Positions 51,610-60,867 of a DNA stretch of 64,000 nt are shown piece after piece. How positions within the stretch are numbered: the first letter of the stretch is position 1; each line of letters opens with the position of its first letter. The DNA comes from Dyella_B sp036746095. Its GTDB lineage: Bacteria; Pseudomonadota; Gammaproteobacteria; Xanthomonadales; Rhodanobacteraceae. The notes beneath the pieces are model-generated. The model ran no database searches and was not told the DNA's origin. It saw only the letters and a list, made by a program, of their open reading frames with translations. The stretch is taken from contig NZ_DAIOEU010000012.1 in assembly GCF_036746095.1 (NCBI RefSeq), positions 25,982 through 89,981 on the forward strand, written 5' to 3'. The position numbers and the translations under genes are program-made.

Positions 51610-51650
51610 TTTTCGCCTTGCTATCTACTGGCTTGAAGGCAAGGCGAAAA
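51610..51650. promoter_or_regulatory. 12-bp inverted repeat upstream of the TonB receptor
   Basis: TTTTCGCCTTGC (51610-51621) and GCAAGGCGAAAA (51639-51650) with 17 nt between. It could be a regulator site for the receptor gene, whose start is 250 nt away, or a terminator-like hairpin. Confidence 0.45.
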
Positions 51651-51866
51651 CGGTCACGTATCCTTAGCGATACCTTAGCACAATCCCATATTTCCTTTAC
51701 ACGATCTTTACAGTTACATCTCAACCGCGAGGACCTCGCGGCAGGGCCTGCAGGTGTCCCGCGCAGAGGCTGGAGCTGGCAATCCCAATGTCTTGTCTAC
51801 ATAGGAGAGGTGCTGGGATTGTCATCCCCGGCCTACAGGCCACTCCCCGGGAGGAAGCGGCAAAAC
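51651..51866. repeat. Intergenic region with GCTGGGATTGTCATCCCC palindrome
   Basis: 216 nt downstream of the acyltransferase gene. It contains a unit of the CTGGGAT..ATCCCAG family (about 51812-51829) and a second half-unit GGCAATCCCAATG (51779-51791). No gene seen. Confidence 0.5.
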
Positions 51867-53579
51867 TCAGGCGCCTTTGCCCAGATAGCGGGCGCGCTTG
51901 GCAGGCTTGAGGCGGGCGAGGTCGAGCATGACCAGGCCATCGACGCAGCCGGAGAAACCGGGGTCTTCGCCGAAATCGAGGAATTGCACGCCATCGGGTT
52001 CCATCAGGTCGACGTATTGGCGATATAGCACGGGCAGGCTGACGCCCAGCGCATCGAGGTGATGGCGCAGCTTGCCCAATCCGCTGACCGAATCCAGGCC
52101 CTCCAGCTCGCGGCGGACGCCTTCGAGCACGTCCGCGGAAACCTTGAACGGCTGGCGAGCGGAAGCCAGGCCGGATACGCCGAAGTAATGCTGGTGCGCG
52201 GCGGCGATCCACTCACGCGCCTGGCGTGGCAGGCTCACCGACATGCTCACCGGACCGAACAGATAACGCAGTTCGGAGTGACGCTGCAGATACAGGCCAA
52301 TGCCCTGCCACAGCTGGTCCAGCGCACGCGAACGCCAATAGGCCGGCGCGACAAAGCTGCGCCCCAGCTCCAACCCTTGCGCCAGGCGCGATTCCAGCGC
52401 CGGCGAATAATTGAACAGGCTGGCGGTGTAGAGGCCACGCATGCCGCGCTCGCCGATCAGCCGGCCGCCGTGACCGAGGCGATAGGAGCCAACAATGCGC
52501 AGCATCTTGGGGTCCCACAGCACGAGATGTTCGTAGTGCGCGTCGTAGGCATCCAGGTCACGACGGGTGTTGGTGCCCTCGCCCACTTTGCGGAAGGCGA
52601 GTTCGCGCAGGCGGCCGATTTCGCGCAGGGCAGCACCATCGGTCTGTCCGCGCAGGACGATCAGCTGCTTGCCGTCGGCAAGGTCGGCAAGCTTTTCGCT
52701 TTGCGCCAGTTCCTGCGCCACGCGATCGACCGACTCCGGATGCGCCAGCGGCACCTGTCCGCCGAAGATCAAGCCGCGGCGGCGACCGATGCGGTACACG
52801 TGCCGGCGCATCAGGTCCGCCGCGCGCTGCGCGTTGTCGTCGCTGCGCTTGGTCAATTCGTCTGCACTGATCAGCGCGCCCACGCTGAACCCGATGCGGC
52901 TGACGTGCGTGGCCACCGCTTCGCGCGGCAGCATCGCCGTGCTGAGGGGCTTGGCCAGCATGGAAAGCCCGTAGAAGATGGCCGAGTTGCGTGCCGCCAC
53001 GTGGATCGGCAGCACTGGTGTCCGGGTGCGCATGGCGATGCGCGCGAAACCATCGGACCAGCGCGCATCGCGCACACCAGCCGGCCCCATGCGCGACACT
53101 TCGCCGGCAGGAAAAACAATCAATGCCTCGCCACGCTCCAGCGCGCGATAGATATTGCGCATGCGCGAAGCCGTGCCGCCGCCAAACACGTCGACCGGCA
53201 ACAGCAAGGAGCCCAGTTGCGGCACGGCGGCCAGCCAGTCGTTGCCAAGAATGCGCACGTCCTTGCGTACCGAACCGACCAGGTCCAGCAGGGCCATCGC
53301 ATCGAGCATGCCAAGCGGATGATTGGCGACCACCAGCACGCCGCCTTCGACCGGAATATGTTCCCGCTCGCGCTGGGCGACGTGATAGTTGCAGCCCAGC
53401 AGGTCCAGCACCTGTTCGGCGAAATCCAACCCCCTGGTGTCGGCGAGCCGGTCGAGCACCCGATTGAATCCTGCTTCGTCAGCTAACCGTCCAAGCATGC
53501 CGGCAACGGGTTTGCGGATCATCGGGTGCTGCGCTAGCCATGGCAGACGTTCGGTAAGGGTCTGTTCTACATGAAGCAT
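51867..53579 (-). CDS. OlsF-like bifunctional acyltransferase (ornithine-lipid type)
   Basis: 570 aa. The N-terminal half is a PlsC-type lysophospholipid acyltransferase: VVANHPLGMLDAMAL with H87 and D93 (H-x5-D here), then IVFPAGEVSRMG. The C-terminal half (about 295-480) is an OlsB/hemolysin-like GNAT acyl-ACP N-acyltransferase (LRELAFRKVGEGTNTRRDLDAYDAHYEHLVLWD, LELGRSFVAPAYWRS). The two-domain order matches OlsF, which makes ornithine lipids by N- then O-acylation. Membrane-associated. The lipid product cannot be proven from sequence. Confidence 0.75.
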   Translation of the reverse strand: MLHVEQTLTERLPWLAQHPMIRKPVAGMLGRLADEAGFNRVLDRLADTRGLDFAEQVLDLLGCNYHVAQREREHIPVEGGVLVVANHPLGMLDAMALLDLVGSVRKDVRILGNDWLAAVPQLGSLLLPVDVFGGGTASRMRNIYRALERGEALIVFPAGEVSRMGPAGVRDARWSDGFARIAMRTRTPVLPIHVAARNSAIFYGLSMLAKPLSTAMLPREAVATHVSRIGFSVGALISADELTKRSDDNAQRAADLMRRHVYRIGRRRGLIFGGQVPLAHPESVDRVAQELAQSEKLADLADGKQLIVLRGQTDGAALREIGRLRELAFRKVGEGTNTRRDLDAYDAHYEHLVLWDPKMLRIVGSYRLGHGGRLIGERGMRGLYTASLFNYSPALESRLAQGLELGRSFVAPAYWRSRALDQLWQGIGLYLQRHSELRYLFGPVSMSVSLPRQAREWIAAAHQHYFGVSGLASARQPFKVSADVLEGVRRELEGLDSVSGLGKLRHHLDALGVSLPVLYRQYVDLMEPDGVQFLDFGEDPGFSGCVDGLVMLDLARLKPAKRARYLGKGA

Positions 53580-53799
53580 GACCGCCTCCCTTGGTTTGAA
53601 TCCATGTTGCCGATCAAGTGTGACAACTGCGAGAAATCACGGGGTCAAACTGCTACGCGCGCAAGAATACACGACGGAGTGAGGGGCAATGCTTAAGAGC
53701 TTGTTCAATGGCGAGCATGACTTTCATACGGGAGCTCAGATATTTATACCGTCATTCCGGCAAAGGCCGAGGCGCTTTACGGCAAACGCTGCCACCCAT
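53580..53799. other. Intergenic region, no gene seen
   Basis: 220 nt between the acyltransferase start and the marC stop. It holds a degraded REP half (GTCATTCCGGCAAAGGCCG, near 53753). The acyltransferase promoter must lie in its left part. Confidence 0.4.
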
Positions 53800-54408
53800 T
53801 CAAACCGCGAGGTGCAAATAGGCCGCCAGGCCACCGAGGAACATCTGCACCGACAGCGCAATCAGCAGCATTCCCATCACCCGCTCCAACGCCGTGAGCA
53901 CGCTTTCGCCCAACCAACGGAACAGATAGGTAGAGCTCAGCAGAATCACCGCCGTCGCCAGCCACGCGCACAACAAGGCAATCGCCCAATCCGCGGTGCG
54001 GCCCGGTTGCGTGTTGGTGAGCAGTAGCAGCGCGGCCATCGCCGATGGGCCGGCCACGCCGGGAATCGCCATCGGCACGATAAAAGGTTCGCCCTCGCCG
54101 GCTTGCCCGAAAATGCCGCCTTCGGCCGGCGGAAACACCATGCGGATGCCGATCAGGAACAGCACGATGCCACCGGCGATGCTGATCGACTCCTCGCGCA
54201 ACTGCAGCAGCCGGAGAATCAGCTGGCCGCCCATCAAGAACATCAGCAACACCGCCAGCGCGATCAGCAATTCGCGCACCATCACCGCACGACGGCGCTT
54301 GGGCGGCACGTCCTTGAGCAGGCTGAGAAACAGCGGGATGTTGCCGAGCGGATCCATGATGAGGAACAGCAGGATCGCCGCCGACAAGGTGGTCATCTGC
54401 GTTTGCAT
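53800..54408 (-). CDS. MarC family integral membrane protein
   Basis: 202 aa, six predicted helices. It starts with AAILLFLIMDPLGNIPLFLSLL and has the repeated half ESISIAGGIVLFLIGIRMVFP and MAIPGVAGPSAMAALLLL, the MarC/YhgN pattern. Inner membrane; the family has no firmly established function (not proven to be involved in multidrug resistance). Confidence 0.92.
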   Translation of the reverse strand: MQTQMTTLSAAILLFLIMDPLGNIPLFLSLLKDVPPKRRRAVMVRELLIALAVLLMFLMGGQLILRLLQLREESISIAGGIVLFLIGIRMVFPPAEGGIFGQAGEGEPFIVPMAIPGVAGPSAMAALLLLTNTQPGRTADWAIALLCAWLATAVILLSSTYLFRWLGESVLTALERVMGMLLIALSVQMFLGGLAAYLHLAV

Positions 54409-54448
54409 GCGTTCCCCTGGTAATTATTAGTACGCAGCGCGGCTGCGC

Positions 54449-55222
54449 TCAGGCCACGCGCAAATCGAGCACACCGCCGCGTGCCATGGCAGCCTTGTCG
54501 CTCAGCAGATATACCACGGCATCCGCCGTGGCATCGGGCAGCGGGTGCTGCAAGGTGTCTTCGCCGAAATAGGCGGCCCGGCGCAACGTAGTGCGCATCG
54601 GCGCGGGCAACAGCGCATGCACGCGGAAGCGGCCTTCGTCGTGCTCTTCATGCAGGATCGCGACGAAACGTTCCAAGGCAGCTTTCGATACGCCATAGGC
54701 ACCCCAGTGCGCACGGCGCACGAGGTCCGGATTGTCCAGCACGAATACGGCAGCGCTATCGGGTGCAGCGGTGAGCAACGGCAAGCAGGCTTGCGTAAGC
54801 GCAAACGGTGCGGAGACATTGACGTGCATGCTGCGCAGCCAGGCATCCGGTTTGTGCATGGATACCGGCGTCAAACCGGCAAAGCTCGCTGCCGCGTGCA
54901 CGATGCCATCGAGGCGGCCCAGATCGCGCTGCAAGCCTTCCGCCAGGGTGTCATAGTCGCGCGGGGTGGCGGTTTCCATATCGAGCGGATGAATCACCGG
55001 TTCGGGCAAACCCTCGCGCAGCATCGCGTCGTAAAGCTGTTCGAGTTGCCGCTTGCGCTTGCCGGTGATCACCACGGTGGCGCCCGCACGGGCCGCAGCG
55101 CGCGCCACCGCGCTGCCTAGTCCACCATAGGCGCCCGTGACCAATATCACGCGACCATCCAGATCATTGGAGGCAGGCGCCCAGGCTGCGGGCAAGCGAT
55201 GCTGCGGCAGACTCAGGCTCAT
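54449..55222 (-). CDS. Short-chain dehydrogenase/reductase (YciK-like)
   Basis: 257 aa. Cofactor motif VTGAYGGLGSAVARAA, HAAASF in place of NNAG, and the catalytic Y-x3-K in GAYGVSKAALERF. NADP use is suggested by GKRKRQL after beta-2. The YciK-type SDRs lack a known substrate. Its start overlaps the grxD stop (ATGA), so the two are translationally coupled. Confidence 0.88.
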   Translation of the reverse strand: MSLSLPQHRLPAAWAPASNDLDGRVILVTGAYGGLGSAVARAAARAGATVVITGKRKRQLEQLYDAMLREGLPEPVIHPLDMETATPRDYDTLAEGLQRDLGRLDGIVHAAASFAGLTPVSMHKPDAWLRSMHVNVSAPFALTQACLPLLTAAPDSAAVFVLDNPDLVRRAHWGAYGVSKAALERFVAILHEEHDEGRFRVHALLPAPMRTTLRRAAYFGEDTLQHPLPDATADAVVYLLSDKAAMARGGVLDLRVA

Positions 55223-55545
55223 GCGTGGCTTTCTCCGGCCACGTCGCCTGCCATGCGCGTCAGCTCGCCGGAGGCTTTCAGATCCTCGGCGATATCGCAG
55301 CCGCCGATCAGTTCGCCCTGGATGAAAAGCTGCGGGAAGGTCGGCCAGTTGGCGTAGTGCGGCAGCGCTGCGCGGATTTCGGGATCGGCCAGCACATTCA
55401 CCGCATGGAACGTCGCGCCTGCTTCGTCAAGCGCCTGCGCGGCGCGGGCCGAGAAGCCGCACATGGGAAACTCTGGCGTGCCCTTCATGAAAAGCACGAT
55501 GGGGTGCTCAGCCAAGACCGCCTTGATTCGCTCGTTGACGTCCAT
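55219..55545 (-). CDS. grxD: Monothiol glutaredoxin
   Basis: 108 aa from ATG 55545. CGFS active site in PEFPMCGFSARA; WPTFPQLFIQGELIGGCDI supplies glutathione contacts. Grx4-type proteins carry and transfer [2Fe-2S] clusters with glutathione. Divergent from sodB, 110 nt apart, so redox genes share an intergenic region. Confidence 0.95.
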   Translation of the reverse strand: MDVNERIKAVLAEHPIVLFMKGTPEFPMCGFSARAAQALDEAGATFHAVNVLADPEIRAALPHYANWPTFPQLFIQGELIGGCDIAEDLKASGELTRMAGDVAGESHA

Positions 55546-55655
55546 AATTCGGGTTTCATCACTACAATGCAGCCAGCTTAGTAGTGTACCAGCCGTCCCG
55601 GCGTCCAGCCGGCCAGGCGGAACCATCTTCCTCAGCCAACGCCCAGGAGTTACCC

Positions 55656-56237
55656 ATGGCGATCGAACTTCCCCCCTTGCCCTATGAAAAGAATGCGCTG
55701 GAGCCGAATGTCTCGGCCGAGACGCTGGAGTTTCACTACGGCAAGCACCACCAGGCCTATGTGACCAACCTCAACAACCTGATCAAGGGCACCGAGTTCG
55801 AGAACGCCTCGCTGGAAGACATCGTCAAGAAGTCATCCGGTGGCGTGTTCAACAATGCAGCGCAGACCTGGAACCACACCTTCTACTGGAACTCGATGCG
55901 CTCGCCCAAGAGCGACAACAAGCCGGCCGGCAAGCTGGCCGATGCGATCGACAAGGCGTTCGGTTCGTTCGACAAGTTCAAGGAAGAATTCAAGAAGTCC
56001 GCCGTCGGCAATTTCGGCTCGGGCTGGACCTGGCTGGTGCAGCGTCCGGATGGTTCGCTGGGCATCGTCAATACATCCAACGCCGCCACGCCGATTACCG
56101 GCAGCGACAAGCCGCTGTTCACCATCGACGTGTGGGAGCATGCCTACTACATCGATTATCGCAACGCGCGCCCGAACTACGTGGACAAGTTCTGGGATCT
56201 GGTGAACTGGGATTTTGCGGCGAAGAATCTCGGCTGA
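55656..56237 (+). CDS. sodB: Iron superoxide dismutase
   Basis: 193 aa, RBS CCAGGAG. Metal ligands: the first His in LEFHYGKHHQAYV, the second in AQTWNHTFYWNSM, and Asp/His in DVWEHAYYIDY. The AAQTWNHTFYW segment favours the Fe type. No signal peptide, cytosolic. Confidence 0.95.
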   Translation: MAIELPPLPYEKNALEPNVSAETLEFHYGKHHQAYVTNLNNLIKGTEFENASLEDIVKKSSGGVFNNAAQTWNHTFYWNSMRSPKSDNKPAGKLADAIDKAFGSFDKFKEEFKKSAVGNFGSGWTWLVQRPDGSLGIVNTSNAATPITGSDKPLFTIDVWEHAYYIDYRNARPNYVDKFWDLVNWDFAAKNLG

Positions 56238-56278
56238 TGATCGCAGCCCTCTCCCCTTTTGGAGAGGGTAATCATCCT

Positions 56279-56312
56279 CATGGCCATCATTCCCGCGGGA
56301 ATGATGGCCATG
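56279..56312. repeat. 34-bp perfect palindrome
   Basis: CATGGCCATCATTCCCG followed immediately by its exact reverse complement, no spacer. It sits between the convergent sodB and purK genes, after a CCCTCTCC/GGAGAGGG repeat (56248-56269). It includes the REP core TCATTCCCGCGGGAATGA. No T run. Confidence 0.85.
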
Positions 56313-56348
56313 GAAATTGCGTAGGCCGGCGTGCAAACCCGATCGACA

Positions 56349-57497
56349 TCAAAGCACGCGCAACGCAGGCGCCGCCTGCTCTTCCCGCTGCAACGCACGC
56401 GCAATCTCGCTTACGCGCTCAGCCAAGGCTTTTGCATCCTGCGCGCACACCGTGGCATGTCCCACCTTGCGTCCCGGGCGTGACTGCTTGCCGTAGTCGT
56501 GCCAATGGCCATCAACGGCTCGAAGCACTGGCGCTGCATCGGGCAGCTCGCCAATCCAATTGAACATGGCGGAAAGACCGCTTGCTGAGGTATCGCCAAG
56601 CGGCAAACCGAGCACGGCGCGCACATGGTTTTCGAACTGGCTGGTGACAGCGCCCTCGATGGTCCAGTGACCGGAGTTATGCACGCGCGGCGCCATTTCG
56701 TTGCCGAGCAATTCGCCATCCTTGACGAACAGCTCCAGCGCGAACACGCCCACATAGTCCAGACGTTCGGCCAGCGTGCGCGCCAAGGCTTCGGCCCGCG
56801 ATTGCAATGCGCCCACTTCCGGTGCCGGCGCAAGGCTCATGCTCAGCACGCCGTCGGTATGCCAATTCTGGGTAAGCGGCCAGACGCGGAAACCGCCATC
56901 GCGCGTGCGCACGGCCAGCACGGAAAGCTCGCGCTCGAATTGCACGAAGGCTTCGAGAATCAAGCCGTGCGCATTGGCGCCCAGCGCCTCCCACGCGGCG
57001 TCTGCATCGGCCAGTTGCTTGATGCGGAACTGTCCCTTGCCGTCGTAGCCGAGCCGACGCGTCTTGAGGATGGATGGCGCACCGATCCTGGCCAAGGCGC
57101 GATCCAGACCTTCGCGCGTATCCACGGCTTCGAAGGCGGGCGTCTGCAGGCCGCATTCGCGGAACAGCGTTTTTTCGGCCAGGCGATCTTGGGCAACCGC
57201 CAGCGCGCGCGGATTCGGAAATACCGCCACACGCTCGGCCAGCCATTGCGCGGTGTCGGCCGGCACGTTTTCGAAATCGAAGGTCACCACGTCCACTTCG
57301 GCCGCGAATTTTTCCAGCGCGGCGAAATCGGTCCAATCGGCGACGCGCAACGGCGCCACTTGCCCGGCGCAGGCATCGGCGGCGCTATCCACCACCAGGG
57401 TGTTGACGCCCAGCGGCGCGGCGGCAAGGGCCAGCATGCGGGCCAGCTGGCCACCACCCAGAATGCCAAGCACCGCTTGCTTCTGACGGGTATTCAC
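56349..57497 (-). CDS. purK: N5-carboxyaminoimidazole ribonucleotide synthase
   Basis: 382 aa from GTG 57497, which overlaps the purE TGA. It uses ATP and bicarbonate to carboxylate AIR to N5-CAIR (purine biosynthesis). ATP-grasp fold: LGILGGGQLARMLALAA at the N-terminus, ILKTRRLGYDGKGQ, and the metal-binding ELFVKDGELLGNEMAPRVHNSGHWTIEGAVTSQFENH. The frame continues upstream through purE, but that is not a fusion. Confidence 0.96.
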   Translation of the reverse strand: MNTRQKQAVLGILGGGQLARMLALAAAPLGVNTLVVDSAADACAGQVAPLRVADWTDFAALEKFAAEVDVVTFDFENVPADTAQWLAERVAVFPNPRALAVAQDRLAEKTLFRECGLQTPAFEAVDTREGLDRALARIGAPSILKTRRLGYDGKGQFRIKQLADADAAWEALGANAHGLILEAFVQFERELSVLAVRTRDGGFRVWPLTQNWHTDGVLSMSLAPAPEVGALQSRAEALARTLAERLDYVGVFALELFVKDGELLGNEMAPRVHNSGHWTIEGAVTSQFENHVRAVLGLPLGDTSASGLSAMFNWIGELPDAAPVLRAVDGHWHDYGKQSRPGRKVGHATVCAQDAKALAERVSEIARALQREEQAAPALRVL

Positions 57498-57997
57498 GAA
57501 CGCGGGTCCGGGTTGTCCAAAACGGTCTGGGTCTGGCGCGCGCGATAGGCTTCCAGCGCCTTGGCAATGGCCGGATCGTGCAGGGCCAGCACCGAAGCGG
57601 CGAGCAGCGCGGCATTGCACGCACCGGCACGCCCGATCGCCAGCGTGCCCACCGGAATACCGGCCGGCATCTGCGCGATGGAAAGCAGGGAATCCATGCC
57701 GTTCAGCGCCTTGGACTGCACCGGCACGCCGAACACCGGAAGGCGGGTCTTGGCCGCCAGCATGCCCGGCAGATGGGCTGCGCCGCCGGCGCCGGCGATG
57801 ATCACCTGGATGCCGCGCGATACGGCCTGTTCGGCGTATTGGAACAGGAGATCCGGCGTGCGATGCGCGGAGACCACCCGCACCTCGTGCGGCACGCCAA
57901 GCTCTTGGAGCACCTCGGCCGCGTGCGTCATGGTTTCCCAATCCGAACGCGATCCCATCACCACGCCAACCCGCGGCGCTGAAGCTGTTTCCGTCAT
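57494..57997 (-). CDS. purE: N5-carboxyaminoimidazole ribonucleotide mutase
   Basis: 167 aa from ATG 57997 (MTETASAPRV); a TTG five codons upstream is in frame. It converts N5-CAIR to CAIR. Motifs: VVMGSRSDWETM, SAHRTPDLL with the catalytic His, AGAGGAAHLPGM, and PVQSKALNGMDSLLSIAQMP. Four-nt overlap with purK. Confidence 0.96.
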   Translation of the reverse strand: MTETASAPRVGVVMGSRSDWETMTHAAEVLQELGVPHEVRVVSAHRTPDLLFQYAEQAVSRGIQVIIAGAGGAAHLPGMLAAKTRLPVFGVPVQSKALNGMDSLLSIAQMPAGIPVGTLAIGRAGACNAALLAASVLALHDPAIAKALEAYRARQTQTVLDNPDPRS

Positions 57998-58064
57998 GGT
58001 CCGGTCGTCCAAAAGGGGCTATTGTACGGGCTTCGCCGCATTGCAACGATACCTGCCGTTATCT

Positions 58065-58337
58065 ATGGATAAGCGCCTGCTCGACATCCTCTGCTGCCCG
58101 GTAAGCAAGACCCCGGTGCGCCCTTTGAACGCCAACGAGCTCACCGCCCTGAACCGTGCCATCGAAGCCGGCCAGGTGCTCAACGTGGCAGGTGGGACGG
58201 TTCAGAACCGGGTCGCCGAAGGGCTGATCACGGTCGACCGCAAGGTCATCTACCGAGTCGAGGACGGCATCCCGGTCATGCTGCCCGAGGAAGGCATCGG
58301 CACCACCCAGTTCACCGACTTCCCGGCCGTGGCGTAA
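58065..58337 (+). CDS. Trm112-like protein (YcaR type)
   Basis: 90 aa. It begins MDKRLLDILCCPVSKTPV and has VIYRVEDGIPVMLPEEG, the Trm112/YcaR pattern. Only one CxxC-like pair (CC) is present. Bacterial members are thought to be methyltransferase partners or small zinc proteins; the role is open. Divergent from purE. Confidence 0.9.
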   Translation: MDKRLLDILCCPVSKTPVRPLNANELTALNRAIEAGQVLNVAGGTVQNRVAEGLITVDRKVIYRVEDGIPVMLPEEGIGTTQFTDFPAVA

Positions 58338-58548
58338 GAACATGCGCATGGGCTGCCTTCACATCGACTGCACCCACAATCCACAAAAGCATGACTTGGA
58401 ACATGGCAGTGAAACAGGTTTTCGCTTATGTTCCAGCCATCGGCAGCTTCCCTCCTGTCGCGACCGTTCGCGGTTGCCGGAGGCGGGTGGCCGCCGTTTA
58501 CGGCAGCAGTCAATACCGGCCTAGCCAGCCAACCACAGGGGTGTGGCG

Positions 58549-60861
58549 ATGAAAGAAGCCAACGATTCCTCCAACGTCGTCAATCTCAGCCAGCGGCTGG
58601 ACCCCTCCAGCGGACGCGGAGGCGACCTGTTGAACGCTGTCCGGAACATCGCCTCCCGCCGCCTGCAGCAGTACATCGGCAACATGTTCGAGCACGTCGA
58701 TGACGCGCTGTTCGACCTCGCCGAAAAGGCTGAGAACAACGCCGCGCAGATGCATTACTTCGACGGCATGCGCGAAGTACGCAAGCGTCGGCCGGTGATC
58801 GAGCGCGCTTTCCTGGCGCTGGTGTCGCGCGAGTTGAACGATTTCGCCAGCGGCAACTCATCCGCCGCCGCCAGTCCGACGGCCGCCAGCCATGCGCCGA
58901 CGCCGCCGGTGCCGGGCTCGGTCGAACTCTCGCTGGTGGCCGACAACGAACTGGAAGAATCGCTGGCCATCACCAGCATGATCGGCAAGAACGAATCGCG
59001 CCTGTCGCGCGACCTGTTCGCCGTCAACCAGCGCCTGTCCGTGATTTGCGGCGGCACGCGCATCGAAGACGCCACCAATCCGATCGGCCCCGCGCTGCTC
59101 GCCCAGGCATTCCGCCAGGCGATGCGCGAGCTCAATGCCGACATGCGCGTGAAGCTGATCATCTACAAGCTGTTCGATCGCTATGTGATGTCGGCGCTTG
59201 AAGAGCTCTACCAGGAAGTCAACGCCGAACTGATGCGCGCGGGCGTGCTGCCGCAGTTGCGCCACGAAGTGGTGCGCAGCGGCGGGACTGCCAATGCCGG
59301 CGCGGCCGCAACGGGCGCCGCCGCGGCTGGCGAGATCCCGCAACCGCTGCCGGCCGACGACAGCGAGGCTTCGGCCGAACTGCTGCAAACCCTGCGCACC
59401 TTGTTCAGCGCACGCCGCGCGCATCCGAGCGTGCCGCTGTCGGCGATGACGGCCGGTCCGCTGCCTACCGCCAATGAGCTGATCGGCGCGTTGAGCGTGC
59501 TGCAAAGCCAGGCGGCCATGTTGCCTATGTCGCAACCGGCGGTGCCGCAGATGAGCACGGTGGATATCGCCGAGCAAGTGCTGCATCTGAAAGAGCAGCT
59601 GATGTCGCAACTCGGTTCGCTGCGCGGCCAGCGTCCGGGCCAGATCGCCACCATCGACGAAGACACCATCGACCTGGTCGGCATGCTGTTCGAGTTCATC
59701 CTCGAAGACCGCAACCTGCCGCCGCAGATGCAGGTATTGCTGGCGCGCTTGCAGATTCCTTATCTCAAGGCGGCGATTCTCGACCGCAAGCTGTTCGCGC
59801 ATCGCCAGCATCCGGCTCGCCGTTTGCTGGATGGCCTGGCCGACGCCGCCAAGAGCTGGTCGGAAGAATCGGATCGCGACGGCCGCCTGCACGACACCAT
59901 CAAGGCCATCGTCGAGCGCCTGCTGCAGGAATTCGACGATGACATGACGATCTTCGATCGCCTGTCGGCCGAACTGCAGCAATTCCAGGAATCGAACCGC
60001 CGCCGCGCGGAGCTGGCCGAACAGCGCGTGGCCGAATCCACGCGCGGTCGCGAAAAGCTGGAACAGGCACGCCGGCGCGCTGCGCGCGAAATTCTCAATC
60101 GCATCGGCGGCACCGTATTGCCGCCGCTGATCCATGGTGTGCTGTCGCGCGCGTGGGCGAACTATCTGGTGCTCACCATCCTGCGCAAGGGTGAAGAGTC
60201 GAACGAATTCCGCGAAGCGCTGCGCTTCGTCGACGCCTTCATCGCCAGCACCAAGCCGGTGCGCACGCCGGAAGCCAAGCGCGACCTGCTGCAATTGCTG
60301 CCGGGCATCGAGCGCGCGCTGCGCAAGGGCTTGTCGAACGTCGCCTTCCAGGATGCCGACATCGAGAAGCTGCTCGCCCAGCTGCACGCTTACTATCGCC
60401 AGCAGCTCGGCGAAGCGGCGCCTGCACCGGCACAGCCGCAGACTGCCGACGCCGCGCCCGCGCCGCTGCCGATTCCGGAAAGCATCCAGCCGATCGCCGA
60501 AAGCGTGGACGACCTGGACGACGTGGCTACCGAGCCCGCCGAAGATGCGCTGGCGCCGGACGTGCGGGAAGAACTCGAAAAGGTGAAAGTGCTCAAGCCC
60601 GGCATCTGGCTTGAGTTCGTCGCCCAGGACGAGCATTTCGAACGCGCCAAGCTGTCGTGGATCAGCCCGATGAGCGGGCGCTATCTGTTCGTCAACCGCC
60701 GCGGCTTGAAGGTGGGCGATTACTCGCCTTACGAGCTGGCGATGGTGATGGCGGAAGGACGTGCGCGCATCCTGGCGACCAACGCGTTGTTCGATCGCGC
60801 GATGGACGCGATCGTGGATCGCCTGAGCCATGAAGAGCCGCGTCCGGGCGAGGCCACCTGA
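58549..60861 (+). CDS. DUF1631 family protein
   Basis: 770 aa from ATG 58549, with AGGGGTG upstream; a GTG two codons earlier is possible. Long helical cytosolic protein. It has LFDLAEKAENNAAQMHYFDGMREVRKRR, the family hallmark, and the C-terminal GIWLEFVAQDEHFERAKLSWISPMSGRYLFVNRRGLKVGDYSP, which looks PilZ-like. Alanine-rich linkers at about 105-120 and 620-660. Often misnamed thymidine phosphorylase. Function unknown; a PilZ-like end hints at cyclic-di-GMP binding, but the RxxxR motif is not evident. Confidence 0.85.
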   Translation: MKEANDSSNVVNLSQRLDPSSGRGGDLLNAVRNIASRRLQQYIGNMFEHVDDALFDLAEKAENNAAQMHYFDGMREVRKRRPVIERAFLALVSRELNDFASGNSSAAASPTAASHAPTPPVPGSVELSLVADNELEESLAITSMIGKNESRLSRDLFAVNQRLSVICGGTRIEDATNPIGPALLAQAFRQAMRELNADMRVKLIIYKLFDRYVMSALEELYQEVNAELMRAGVLPQLRHEVVRSGGTANAGAAATGAAAAGEIPQPLPADDSEASAELLQTLRTLFSARRAHPSVPLSAMTAGPLPTANELIGALSVLQSQAAMLPMSQPAVPQMSTVDIAEQVLHLKEQLMSQLGSLRGQRPGQIATIDEDTIDLVGMLFEFILEDRNLPPQMQVLLARLQIPYLKAAILDRKLFAHRQHPARRLLDGLADAAKSWSEESDRDGRLHDTIKAIVERLLQEFDDDMTIFDRLSAELQQFQESNRRRAELAEQRVAESTRGREKLEQARRRAAREILNRIGGTVLPPLIHGVLSRAWANYLVLTILRKGEESNEFREALRFVDAFIASTKPVRTPEAKRDLLQLLPGIERALRKGLSNVAFQDADIEKLLAQLHAYYRQQLGEAAPAPAQPQTADAAPAPLPIPESIQPIAESVDDLDDVATEPAEDALAPDVREELEKVKVLKPGIWLEFVAQDEHFERAKLSWISPMSGRYLFVNRRGLKVGDYSPYELAMVMAEGRARILATNALFDRAMDAIVDRLSHEEPRPGEAT

Positions 60862-60867
60862 TAAACC

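Noticed and set aside
56349..58046. A fused 565-codon PurE-PurK protein
   Set aside because: The purK frame merely stays open through purE; each protein has its own start and normal length.
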